From Cryptomeria japonica (taxonomy: Eukaryota > Streptophyta > Pinopsida > Cupressales > Cupressaceae), in the NCBI RefSeq assembly GCF_030272615.1, contig NC_081412.1, positions 479,105,157-479,169,156 on the forward strand: a stretch of DNA of 64,000 bases, read 5' to 3'. Positions 40,587-51,753 of this stretch are shown piece by piece (within the stretch, counting starts at the first letter, position 1; each line of letters opens with the position of its first letter). The notes beneath the pieces were generated by a model. That model ran no database searches. It was not told where the DNA came from and saw nothing but the letters and a program-made list of their open reading frames with translations. The translations under genes and the position numbers were made by a program.

Positions 40587-42548
40587 TGTAATGTCCCATC
40601 TTTGGCATATTTGAGAAATAAAATATTTTTTAATTGCCAAGACTAAAATATATGAAAAAGGGAATTAAAATTAATTAATTATCATTATTGCGTAATGTTA
40701 ATTTAAAATATAATATTTGATTAATAATTAATTAAAGTGACTTTAGACAGAAGATTAATTAAATATTATTTAAATGGCTTTGGGGATTGAGGCTGGATAT
40801 GGAATGGTTAATTCTTACATTAACATTTTTGAGGAGTTTCTTAGATTTGCAGGCTCTGGAGGGAGACCCTGAAGTCACCATTTTCAGTAGTGAGACTAAT
40901 CTACCCTAGATGGTCTTGGAGGAATCATCCAGATTTCTCAGTTGGGCATTAATGGAGGAAAGATTGTGAAGTCTTTTTGGAAGACAACTTTCAGAGGTAA
41001 AATTGTTATTTTCTGAATAAGATTATTATTGCAGGAAGATTGAATATTTTTCTATTGCTGGAGGATAAATTATTTGTGCTGGGTAAATCAAATATTATTT
41101 TGGTGATATAAATATAATAACCTAGAGTCAAATTATTGGGAAATTATCTGGTATTGTCCTGCCACCAGGTTCCAGTTAATATTATATTTAAATGAATCGA
41201 TGCTCAAAATTGCTGTTGGACGATGTAAGGTGCAGACACATAAAGGGTATTGATTTATCATTGCTGGGCAAATAAACTAAGACCTTGATAGGAAACATTT
41301 ATTGAAATTGTGGACTTCATGTTATTTTGGAATGGGGGTCATGATTAAAGTTGGATGTTAATATTTCTGTTAGCCGCGATTTATTCCTTTGAGAAATATT
41401 AAGCTTGAGTGACAGGATGGAGTATTTTCCATGTGGGAAAGTCTAATGATAATCTGGCAATGCTTCTAAAGTGGCATTGAGCATTTTATTGGATATATTT
41501 GATGAGACACAAGCTTACAAAAGAAATAATAGACGGAGCATAATCTTTGCGAGAGCAGCTTAACATGTCCTTTGGCATCAAGAATAAATTATTAGTTTGG
41601 TGATATTAAATATTGCAAAGGTTAAGTATTGAAGCGGTGGTGAATATTGAGCGATTTTCAGTCATATATCATGGGCTTCTCATTGTATTCAAACTGACTA
41701 TTATATCATTGTGTGATTTCTATGTGAACTGGAAATGATGGTTGACTGACTTTCATATGGTTGCTGGTTTATATGCCTTTCTTCTCGAAGATATTCATTG
41801 CTGATTTGTGGGTTATTTACTTCTTCCTGGCACTGAATTCATACCTTGGAATGATGTGGGATGTACTTGAAGATTAATTTCACTGAGCGATGGATATTAT
41901 CTGAGTTTTAGCACCTTTAGAACAAGTCGGAATTCAGGGGAGGATATAAACTAATAAGTGTGAAGAACTTTCTATGCATAATCTTTCTTAGAAGAAGTCA
42001 TTGCTGGGTTAGAGTCTACATCACACCCATTACCAATTTGTGAGAACCACATCTGGTTGCTATTCATTGTTCATGATTTCCTGGGCGTGGTTAGAAACCT
42101 TCTCTTTATTGTTTGGAAGAACAGAGAATTATATGTAAAACGGTTTCTGAAATATATCACGCACAGCTATCTTTATTACAGAACGACCAATGATCGAAGT
42201 ATAAGGTCAGAGCCCTTTTGAGTACATATTTCTGTTCTTTGTTCATTTTCTGTAATGCGCTATTTTGGAATAACTTGTAGTCAAATATTGAAATTTGAGT
42301 TTTAGTTTGCAAACTGTGTCAAAATGTCTCGTGACTATTTATGAAATTCTGAGATGCAACTGTAAATGATTTATGCCAAAAACATATAACAAGAAGTCCC
42401 TTAGCAAATGTGCTCAGATATTCCAACTTAAAGGCAATATGCAAACTGTTCAACAAAATGTCAGTTTGATCAGAGCAAAATTTGGTTAAATCAAGAAAGG
42501 GTCTTTATAGAATCAGATGCCCTCATACTTAGAACTAGGGGTATTACA
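40587..42548 (+). mobile_element. Probable solo LTR of another family (J)
   Basis: Begins TGTAATGTCCC and ends GGGGTATTACA, 1962 bp. These termini are like those of element C, but the body does not match it. No primer site or internal region adjoins it. Flanking 5-mers GAATT and ATTAA do not match, so the boundary is not proven. It holds no gene. Confidence 0.5.
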
Positions 42549-43848
42549 ATTAAACAAGTAGGTACCGATCACCTAGTACAAGTTTTCCATAGTATAAAAA
42601 TTCTGGAAGTATGTTTTTGTAATGTTTCTAGGTCACTTTTACTTACCTTTAGTTTATATTGATTAATCTTTTTGTATGCTAATGTAATTTTCTTTTCAAT
42701 CTATGTAACAAAAATGTTCTGGATTGTCTAAGGTTTAGATGAAGTCTTACTTCAACATTAGTGAATTTCTTTTTGGATGAATTTGCAGCTAGATCAATTG
42801 GATTCCAAAAAGAAATTTTAGTTCACTCTATTTGCTATTTGGATAGGTGTGGCCATGATAAGCTAGATGGTTACATCTTAAATTGATGTAGAAGTGCGCC
42901 CCTATCTTACCACGACATTCAAATGCAACTCAGAATTGCAAGACAAATCTGCAAAACAAGTATCTTATTTACTACCTGAATGCTCCTGAAATTCAGCAAT
43001 TACAAAGTAAACCTGATATTACACTGAATTGCAGCCTCATAGGCATACATAGCAATCTGAAATTTGATACAATCTGATTAAAAATCAGTCGTAAGAAAGA
43101 AAGAACTACTAAGTAAAAATAACTTCCTCCTTCTTGGTCTTTTGTTGCAAAATAGGCTTCCCGAATCTGCAACCTGCAAAAGACCTCTACCACCAATTCA
43201 AGACCTCCATTTAAAGAAACAAAATGAGAGGGAAAACAACTTTGGTTTTTCAAAACCAAAGATACAACACTTCCCAAAATCCCATGCCCAAAATGAAAAG
43301 TTGCAATTTTTAACTTCGAAAATTGTCAATAATGTCAAGTTTTGATTGCAAGTGACTCACCACCACCCACAACAAGATTTGGAAGATGCCAAGAAAGGTA
43401 ATTAAATGACATTTAATTCTCCATTAAGCATTTTACTTCTCACCTCCACCAACATTGTAAAACAATAGTCATTTATGACACTCGATAATTCCACTTGGGA
43501 CCCAAAAATAGAAATTGCCAACCCATAAACTCTTGGGTGCCCACTTTGAACAGCTATCGTTTAGGAGTGAATTAGCAAGCTGTCACAAGTTGTAACTCCA
43601 AGAATCTACACCCGAAGAAGGAATTTTCCAAATTTTAGGAAGAATATGCCAAATTCAAATTTGAATTTCCTACCTACCATGGATGCTCTTGCATCATCAA
43701 TTTTACAGTTCTTCATGCTAAGTTATCATAAATAAAAGCTTTTAATTGTATGTGCAAGTTCATAGGATATAACTCTTTTTAAATTTTTTTTGAGAACCTA
43801 CACCAATTTATCCATCTTGAGAGAGTTCCATGCATTTTGGGTCTTTAT
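42549..43848. other. Intergenic, nothing recognised
   Basis: AT-rich sequence without supported coding regions, RNA genes or clear repeats. Short open frames show no family features. Confidence 0.5.
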
Positions 43849-45564
43849 GGGTAACATGTGAATTGCGAATTTCAAATGATAAAAATTAGTTGCATTGTGA
43901 ACTAGTCTTATTCTCCTAGATTTAAATATCCTTGCTCTAAAAGATTGGTAGGCCAGGATAAGGGAGTCGAGACAATGTTTTTGGGTTATTCTTATGCATT
44001 ATGCCCAAGCTATTTGATCTTGTTCTTTTCATTAATCTTTAATATTTTTTGTGAGATCTTGAGGAATACCCTACCAAGTTTGCAAAACCAAATTTGTAGA
44101 GATGTAACCCCCACATCCAAGCTTCCTACAATTTGATCATAAATTTCAAATGCCTAATTTGACTTTGTTTCTGTGGGACTAGTCTTTGAGTGAACCTCCT
44201 AGAGTTGTAGGGTGTGGTTTGGAGCACCAACAATCTCCTCAATTGCTCATAGGATTTGGGTAAAAGATGATTACTCCAATAATACCTATAATCTGAGAAA
44301 GGATGTTTGTGGACATTTTCCCCATACTATTCAAGGGCCCTCGCGCAATGCTTTAGAAAAAAATTAACCTCTTCATCTAGAGATAAGCGTGTAATTGTAG
44401 GAGTTTGGAGGTGACTAATCACAATGACACAGTCTTTACTCAAGACAATGACAATCTTTACAATGTTCTCTCCAACTAAACAAAGCTTGACATGTTGGCA
44501 TGATCAATAGTTCCCTCATTCACATGGAGATTCAATGCTCTTATATGAGGTAAGTAATTGTGAGGTTGCTGAATTTGAGCTTGTGGTCATAGCATAGTCC
44601 TAGATACTTAATAAGTTAACTAGTTATATGATGTGTTAATTCCATAGTTCGGAAAACTCAAGCTCAAACTCAACTCGGCAGCCCATAATTTTAATTCGGA
44701 TATGGGTAACATTTGCCTTGCAAATTTCAAATGATAAAAATTCGAGGAGATTTGGTTTTGCATATTTAAAAATCCTCGCTCTAAAAGATTGGTAGGCCAG
44801 CATAAGGGAGTCGAGACAATGTTTTTGGGTTATTCTTAGGCATTATGCGAAAGCTATGTGATCTTGTTCTTTTCAGTTATCTTCAATTTTTTTGTGGGAT
44901 CTTGAGGAATGCTCTACCAAGTTTGCAAAACAAAATTTGTAGAGATGCAACCCCCACATCTAAGCTTCCTACAATTTGATCATAAATTTTAATCTAAATG
45001 CTTAATTTGACTTTGTTTCTATGGGACTAGTCTTTAGGTGAGCCTCCTAGAGTTGTAGGGTGTGGTTTGGAGAACCAACAATCTCCTCAATTGCTTTTAG
45101 GATTTGGATAAAAGATGATTACTCCAATAATACCTATAATCCAAGAAAGGTTGCTTGTGGACATTTTCCACATTTTCCCCATACTATTCAAGGGCCCTCG
45201 TACAATGATTTAGAAAAAAATTAATGTCTTCATCTAGAGGTAAGTGTGTAATTGTAGGAGTTAGGAGGTGACTCAACACAATGACATAGTCTTTACTCAA
45301 GAAAATGACAACCTTTATAATGTTCTCTCTAATTAATCAACGCTTGACATGTTGTCATGATCAATAGTTCCCTCATTCACATGGAGATTCAATGCTCTTA
45401 TATGAGGTGAGTAATTGTGAGGTTGCTGAATTTTAGCTTGTGGTCATAGCATAGTTCTAGTTACTTAATAAGGTAACTAGTTATATGATGTGTTAGCTCC
45501 ATATTTCTAAAAATTCGGCTCAAACTCAACTTGTCAGCCCAAAATTTTAATTCAGACATGGGAC
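43849..45564. repeat. 855 bp direct tandem duplication
   Basis: 43849-44703 and 44704-45564 match over their whole length, from GGGTAAC, TTTCAAATGATAAAAATT and GATTGGTAGGCCAG to AACTCAACT(C/T)G(G/T)CAGCCC. Many scattered base changes show it is old. No gene in either copy. The end of each unit carries the CTCAAACTCAACTCGG type of word also seen near 45760-45930. Confidence 0.85.
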
Positions 45565-46121
45565 GCAACACAGACTTAATGAACAGCTCGGCACAAACTC
45601 GGTGGGAAAAAAACCTCATAATTACACAAAAAACGAAATCACTACATTTAGAGAACATAAAAGTCTAATTTGACCATCAATTTGTCATAAGTCAGACATT
45701 ACACATCATATGATCCTCAGAGTCTCAAAATTTGAAATTTTTGTCACTATCTGTTATGTTCAGGTGCTAGAAGAGTCCAAGCTCAGGACTTGGGAATCCT
45801 GGAGCTGGAATCGTCCGAGTACTTTCAAAGACTCGGCTAAACTCAGAACAGGAGTTTGGTCAACTTGGCTCAGCCAGCTCAAGGACTTGGGAGTTTGGTG
45901 AGTCTTGCAAAGTACTCGCAAAGTATTGCAACTATGGTTAGTTCCATATTTATTGTTGTCGTATCACACAAAGGAAGCATGATTTATTATTGATATTGTT
46001 GATCTAATTCATAATATAACAGGGCTTACCCATGCACATTAAATAGGTCAGTTAAAGGGTTCACCACTTCCTTTGGATAAAAAATTAAAATTGAGAACTG
46101 AGGCTTTTGTTATAATTGTGA

Positions 46122-46171
<50 letters not shown>

Positions 46172-46657
46172 GCATCACTACTTAATGGATTATCATCGGG
46201 ATTTCATGTTAGAGTTATACATAAGGGAATACAATTTTCGCTCATGACTGCCTACCACTTTGTCATATACCTGGCAGATTTCAGCTGAAACCAAAGATCA
46301 ATCTTGGATCTCGGCAGGATTCTTATGTGATTTATATTTCAGAGATTTTGTTGAACCTGTATGTTTTTAAGTTGATTAATTGCATCATCGGAACTTCTAT
46401 GTATCTTTCCTTTAAATTTTGGCAATTCAAATGTTGAGATCCTAGACATATGCCATTGTATAATAGGTTCTTGATTAATATTTGTGTGTCACATAAGTGA
46501 TGGTTGATTTGTGGTAACTTCAGATCATTTCCCACATGTATCTTCTTCTTATTGAATTGGAGAAAAAGCCAGATTAAATGTCATTTTTGTGTTGTCTTTC
46601 CTTGGATTTGACGTTGTCAGAGAAATATGATTTGCTCAATATGATGCCTATGTGCAG
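45565..46657. other. Non-coding with ACTCGG-rich patch and microsatellite
   Basis: 45770-45920 is rich in GACTTGG, GACTCGG and CTCAG words, probably the terminal part of a DNA transposon related in style to the foldback element. 46122-46149 is (TC)14 and 46150-46171 is (AC)11. No exon upstream of 46658 was identified. Confidence 0.5.
46122..46171. repeat. Compound microsatellite (TC)n(AC)n
   Basis: Fourteen TC units are followed by eleven AC units. It would encode a meaningless Ser-Leu / Thr-His run if translated. Confidence 0.98.
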
Positions 46658-47462
46658 ATAATCTCTAATGGGGGTTATAAAGCTGTTGCACATGCATTGG
46701 AGCGTTGCACAGTTTTTGTTTATGGTCGAAAAACAAGTAAACATAATTTGCCTAAAAAGATATACAGATATTCAGGAGATGCCAAGGGAGTCAAATCAGG
46801 GACACTTCCAACTGAACAAACTGACTTGATGACGCTGAGCCAAGTGAAACTAACAATTAAAAAACTTATGAAGTCTAGGGACATGTAGGTAATTTGGTCT
46901 TGATTTTTAGTCATGTATGCTATGATTTTTTCTACACTAGTTATTTTTTACTTGGAAATAGTGTGGAGTTTGATGCCTCGATGTTCTTCTTAGCTAATTA
47001 TATTAGGTACCTTACAGATCTGACATGCCAACATACAAAGATTTACAAGCATTTGATCAAAATCTATATGCTTCAGTAAAGACACATGGAGGACGAGTCA
47101 AGGTTGCAAAATTTATGGGTGTCAAATTGACAAAAAGCGAGGTTAGTTTACAAATATACCTGTAAGAAATTGAAGTTTTGTGATTAATTGTTTAACACAT
47201 TTGTCTTATATTTGCAATGTTGGTCTGTTCATGAGACCTTGACAATCTCTGCTTGCAGCGTGGGCGGTGGTCTAGTCTATCTGTTGCTGGAGCAGCACTT
47301 CGCTCATACATATGCAGTAAAATTGCTGAAGAAATGAGCTTGGAAGCTGGTTACAATGAGGATGATATTTGGGAGGAAGCAGCTATAGATGGATATCTAA
47401 GGCTCCCTACATATCCACAAGTTTTAAAGGATGGCAGGCCAGATCTTCACTATGTCTTACAA
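46658..47462 (+). CDS. Three exons of a probable host gene, partial
   Basis: Exons 46658-46884, 47018-47141 and 47259-47462, with boundaries TGTGCAG/..GTAGGT, CTTACAG/..GTTAGT and CTTGCAG/..GTGAGT. Joined phases keep one frame: 227 nt plus 124 nt is divisible by 3, and the last exon is 68 codons. Motifs: ISNGGYKAVAHALE early in exon 1; HGGRVKVAKFMG in exon 2; RLPTYPQVLKDGRPDLHYVL in exon 3, which would run into another HGG-x3-VA unit. This GR-x-DL...GG-x3-VA pattern recalls N-terminal repeats of plant plastid proteins of the PTST/FLO6 kind, from memory only. First and last exons are missing. The hAT element lies 500 bp downstream and may sit in the next intron. Confidence 0.6.
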
Positions 47463-47977
47463 GTGAGTTTCATTTTTTTTAATACATTTCCTTTGCTAGA
47501 AACAAATTCAACCTTATCTTTAATTCATTATCTGATAAAGCATAAGTCATTATTATTCCTTCTTTTTAAAATATATCATATTATATCTGTTTCTAGTTTG
47601 GTGAGTGTCTATTTGATAATGATTTTCAACGTGTGGATTCATTGTGTATGTCATTCGCATGTTTGATAGAGGCGTGCTAGAGGTGTATCCACTCAAAAGT
47701 TAACATGCCTAGTTGTATGCTGTCACAAATTCATTCATGCTTATTGTCAGTATCTCATCTTTTCTATGCAATGGGTTCTTTTTTTAATAGTTGAGAATGC
47801 CTTTGCTACTCAGAAAATTCTATCTAACCAGCTTTAGTCTTTACAATAAGTTGCTTACTCAATATGATGGCTTACTTTCATTTGTAGCTTTGCAACTAAT
47901 TCCATATATGCTATCCTACATTACGAACATGAATATTGCTTTTTTTCCTTGTATTAATGATTTAATCAGTGAACCAC

Positions 47978-48250
47978 GGGGACGCGTCCCCCCCATTTTT
48001 GGGCGCGTCCCCCCGTCAGAGACGTCTCGGGGACGCGGGGACGGGGACGCGACGTCCCCCGCCGTCCCGCCACCGCCACCCAAACTCCGCCGGGACGGGG
48101 AGACGTCCCCGACGCGGAGACGTCTGGGCGTCTCCTGGGGGACGTCTGGGCGTCTCCGTGGGAGACGCCTGGGCGTCCCCCCGTCCCTCGAGAGACGCCC
48201 AGACGTCTCTCGAGGGACGGGGGGACGCCCAGGCGTCTCCCGCGTTCGCA
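47978..48250. repeat. GC-rich subterminal repeats of the hAT, left
   Basis: More than 70% G+C by eye in an AT-rich region. Short words GGGGACG, CGTCCCC, GAGACGTCTGGGCGTCTC and inverted copies follow one another, with local palindromes around 48185-48215. Confidence 0.9.
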
Positions 48251-48577
48251 CGGGATAAAAAGCGCAGTTTTCATTTTTTTTTTTAATTTTTATGACATGT
48301 GCTTTTTGGGGGGGGTTAAGGGGTAACCCTAATTGGACGTGGGCCCCACCCCACCCCCCAAAACAACACAAAAACATGTTTAGTTTGGATTTCTCATTTC
48401 ACTCTCATTATGCAAAACTGATTTTTTTTCCAGCAGCTTGAAGAGGAGGAACAGCTTGAAGAAGATTGATTGAAGGGGTGAGAAAAGTGACTACAAGTGT
48501 GATAGGAGCTAGAAGAAGCAAGAAGAAGAGGAAGAAGAAGATTCTTCTACATTTTGGAGAGATTTTTCAAGCACAAG

Positions 48578-48851
48578 GTAGGGTTTTTCAACTTCTTCTT
48601 GTTTTTTTTTTGTTTTACTTTCTGATTTTCATTGTTCTATGTCATTTTTGGTTTTTTTAATTTTTTTTCCCTATTCATCTTAAGACTCAAAATGAGGTTT
48701 GATGTTGAATCTTGAGGGCAAAATGATTCATCATTTTGCCCTCAAGATTCAACATCAAATCTCATTTTGAGATGAATAGGAAAAAAAATTTAAAAATTTA
48801 AAAATATATTGTTAAACAAGGCTGATTTTATTTTTATTTTGTGAAATGCAG
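48578..48851 (+). other. Predicted 5' leader intron of the hAT transposase gene with a 128 bp palindrome
   Basis: The donor CACAAG/GTAGGG follows a purine-rich leader, and the acceptor AAATGCAG/TG lies 21 bp before the likely start codon. Inside, 48661-48788 is an almost perfect inverted repeat. Its arms of about 62 bp (TTCATCTTAAGACTCAAAAT... and the complement) meet around the two-base loop at 48728-48729. It would form a long hairpin in the pre-mRNA. Confidence 0.65.
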
Positions 48852-48872
48852 TGTCAATTTGAAAATTTCACA

Positions 48873-51188
48873 ATGAGCTCCCAAGGCACGAGTCAAGATA
48901 ACATGGAAATCCATTCTCATAGTGAGAATGATTCAGAATATGAACCTGAAAATGAGGGGGGTGACCATGGGGCTGATCCTGGAGCCCAATCTAGTTCTAT
49001 GGCAAGTGCAGCAGCTAGTACAGGTTGCCCTTCAGAGTTGTTGGCACCATATGCTAGGGGTCATTTTGATCCTAAGTCTCCTCTAAAACAGTTTGCTTCA
49101 CAAATATCAGTACAAGGCACTGCATCACATTCAAGTGGGGGAACAAGGAAGTGGAAGTGCAATATTTGTGACAGAGAATGGTTCGGTAGCATTAGCAGGG
49201 TGAATGCACACTTTCTATTTTGGAGAGGAAAAGGCGTGAAACATTGTAAGTTTTTGGAGGAACCCAAAAATATACAGTACAGAATTGAGTTTAACAGGCT
49301 TTGGGGGGTTCCAGATGACACAAATATTTCAATGCCTACTACTTTGTCTGCTAGGGCATCACTTCACGACAGCCGGAATGTGCCAGTGCCACATACTTAT
49401 CATGCTTCGCAGGCGGGAGGAATGATGTTTGGATCTCCATCTACTTCCACTTCTACTGTTGCCAGGACTGGGAAACGTAAGTTGCATACACCACAGAGCA
49501 ACCCCATTGCTGATATGTTTAATGTGCAGCTGAGAGATGAGATAGATGAATCCATTGGCAATTTCTTCTTTGCCAATGGCATTCCATTTCATGTTTCACG
49601 GTCTCCTTATTATAGGAAGATGATAGATATGGTGGCCAAGGGAGGACCATCTTATGTGCCACCAGGGGAGACGAAAATGAGGACCTCGATCTTGGATAAA
49701 AGCTATTCCAAGATCAATATTTTGATGGAGAAGATGAAGGCATGTTGGGTGGCATTGGGGTGCAGCATAGTTATGGATGGGTGGACGAACATTAGCCATC
49801 GTCCACTCATCAACATCATGGTCACATGTGCAGAGGGCCCATACTTCCTTAGAGCAGTTGATTGTACAGGGCATCGTAAAGATGCTGATTTCCAGTTTCA
49901 GGTCCTCAGGGAGGCTATTGAGGAGGTTGGGCCACAAAATGTGGTCCAAGTAGTGACAGATGCAGCATATGTGTGTAGAGCAGCAGGGAGACTCGTTGAG
50001 GCAGCCTATAGACACATTTGGTGGACCCCATGTTGTGTGCATGCCATGAACAATGCACTCAAGGACATGGGGAAGATTGACTGGATTAGAGGAGTGGTCA
50101 CCGATGCGAGAGATGTGCAGATGTTTATCTGCAACCACCACATTTCACATGCACTATTCAGGACCTTCGCGAAGGAGTTCTTGAAACCAGTTGAGACTAG
50201 ATATGCATCCTATTTCATTCTCTTGGAGAGAATGATTGAGTTGCAAGAGGCATTGCAACTCATGGTTATGACTAATGAGTGGAATAGGTGGGCTGAGGCC
50301 AAGACAGAGCAGGGGAGAAGGGTGAAGGAGATAGTGAAGAGTGATGTGTTTTGGACTGATACGAAATACATTGTCTCCATCATTTCTCCAGTATTCCAGG
50401 TGATCAGATATGGGGATGGGGATGCACCTAACCTTGGAGAGGTGTATGAGTGCATTGACTCTATGCTTGGCCAGATGAGGGCTGCTGTGCGAGTGAAGGA
50501 CCCCTCTCTAGCATTCTACAATGAGCAAATCCGGCCTATCATTCAGAGTAGATGGGACAAGTTGAACACTCCTTTGCATATGGCTGCCTTTGCCTTGAAT
50601 CCTAAGTGGTACAAGGCTAGACCGGGTAGAACGACACCGATTGAGGATGATGAGGTGAAGGCAGGTTTCTTTAGGTGCATAGAGAAGATGTTTGATTCCA
50701 GAGATGGCGGCACAATACGCACTGAGTGGGGAAGATTTGCCACTCTTAGAGGTTATTCAGATGCAGCAAAGATGGATATAGACATTATGGCACAGGAGGA
50801 CCCACTTTTGTGGTGGAAATGTCATGGCCCGAAATCTTTGACCACCACTCTAGCCATCCGTCTGCTATCCCAGGTTTCCAGTTCTTCAGCTGCTGAGAGG
50901 AACTGGTCTACATATAGCTTCATCCACTCTCTTAAGAGGAACAGACTTACCTCTAAGAGAGCAGAGAAGCTTGTGGTTGTACATAGTGCTTTGCGTCTCA
51001 TTGACCGCAAGACACTTATGTACAAGGAGAGTCCAGCGGCACGATGGGATGTAGAGCCAGAGGAGCCTTCACAGATTGATGAGGATGATCCTACCACTTC
51101 AGATGCAGGGCTAGTTGGTGTGAGCTTGAGGGACCTTGATCCTCAGGAGTCCAGCAGTTCCAGTGAGGAGGAGTTTGCAGATGATTAG
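48873..51188 (+). CDS. hAT transposase
   Basis: 771 residues from ATG 48873. An in-frame ATG at 48846 lies in the predicted intron acceptor, so I chose the later one. It cuts and reinserts the element at the terminal repeats. In order: a Ser/Asp-rich lead; a BED-type zinc finger (residues about 94-127, WKCNICDREWF and HFLFWRGKGVKHC); a DUF659-like core with VMDGWTN (Asp about 302) and VVTDAA (Asp about 363), which are likely catalytic acidic residues; WWTPCCVHAMNNAL; VETRYASYFILLERM; and the hAT C-terminal dimerisation region (about 645-720, DPLLWWKCHG and SSSAAERNWS). The length is normal for plant hATs. No stops, so it could be active. Confidence 0.95.
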   Translation: MSSQGTSQDNMEIHSHSENDSEYEPENEGGDHGADPGAQSSSMASAAASTGCPSELLAPYARGHFDPKSPLKQFASQISVQGTASHSSGGTRKWKCNICDREWFGSISRVNAHFLFWRGKGVKHCKFLEEPKNIQYRIEFNRLWGVPDDTNISMPTTLSARASLHDSRNVPVPHTYHASQAGGMMFGSPSTSTSTVARTGKRKLHTPQSNPIADMFNVQLRDEIDESIGNFFFANGIPFHVSRSPYYRKMIDMVAKGGPSYVPPGETKMRTSILDKSYSKINILMEKMKACWVALGCSIVMDGWTNISHRPLINIMVTCAEGPYFLRAVDCTGHRKDADFQFQVLREAIEEVGPQNVVQVVTDAAYVCRAAGRLVEAAYRHIWWTPCCVHAMNNALKDMGKIDWIRGVVTDARDVQMFICNHHISHALFRTFAKEFLKPVETRYASYFILLERMIELQEALQLMVMTNEWNRWAEAKTEQGRRVKEIVKSDVFWTDTKYIVSIISPVFQVIRYGDGDAPNLGEVYECIDSMLGQMRAAVRVKDPSLAFYNEQIRPIIQSRWDKLNTPLHMAAFALNPKWYKARPGRTTPIEDDEVKAGFFRCIEKMFDSRDGGTIRTEWGRFATLRGYSDAAKMDIDIMAQEDPLLWWKCHGPKSLTTTLAIRLLSQVSSSSAAERNWSTYSFIHSLKRNRLTSKRAEKLVVVHSALRLIDRKTLMYKESPAARWDVEPEEPSQIDEDDPTTSDAGLVGVSLRDLDPQESSSSSEEEFADD

Positions 51189-51601
51189 AGGCCTCCATTA
51201 GCTACAGTTTGAGTTTTCACTTTTCAGTTTTGTCATTTTGTATTTGACTCGTCTCTTTTGTAATACTATTGCTACACGTATTTGTATTTGGCTACTCATT
51301 GTAATGATGAATCATGTAATCATCTTTATTATTATAGACTTTGCAATGGCATCAGATATTCATATTTTTCGTTTTCCTTTTTCGATATTCATATGATAGA
51401 AATGAGAAATCTCCAATTTGACAATTTCATTTGTCAAATTTTATTTACTTTTAGTTTTAGCAATTAGCAATTAGTTACGTATCACTAATCTAAGTAATCT
51501 TGGTATTTCCTATAGTTTCATTTGAAATCTAATTCTTATACTGTTATACTGTTATACATCTTTTCAAAACTAGTTTTTCAAGTACTATATGTATATATAT
51601 G

Positions 51602-51736
51602 AGCACCACCACCCCGCCACCCCCCCGCTGCCGTCCCCCCGCCGTCCCCCCGCCGTCCCCAAATTTAGGCCCTTGGTCCCCCCGTCCCCGAGACGCGTCC
51701 CCCTCGTCCCCCCGTCCCCCCGTCCCGAACGCCCGT
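51602..51736. repeat. GC-rich subterminal repeats of the hAT, right
   Basis: CGTCCCCC and GCCGTCCCC units in a row, the same words as on the left side but mostly in one direction. Ends at the right terminal repeat. Confidence 0.9.
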
Positions 51737-51753
51737 GGAACACTGGATTTAAT

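Larger units (their letters stand above)
47967..51745 (+). mobile_element. Complete hAT DNA transposon
   Basis: The perfect 8 bp target duplication GATTTAAT is at 47959-47966 and 51746-51753. The terminal inverted repeat reads CAGTGAACCACGGGGACG on the left and CAGTGTTCCACGGGCG from the right end. GC-rich subterminal regions (47978-48250 and 51602-51736) are full of GGGGACG/CGTCCCC and GAGACGTC words, probable transposase binding sites. The single transposase gene is uninterrupted. The 3779 bp size and 8 bp duplication are typical of the superfamily. Perfect duplication and open frame suggest a fairly recent insertion. Confidence 0.96.

Noticed and set aside
46073-46288. Open frame of 71 codons
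   Set aside because: It is a translation of the TC/AC microsatellite.
47916-48377. Open frames in the GC-rich left end of the hAT
   Set aside because: They arise from lack of AT-rich stop codons in subterminal repeats and have no coding features.
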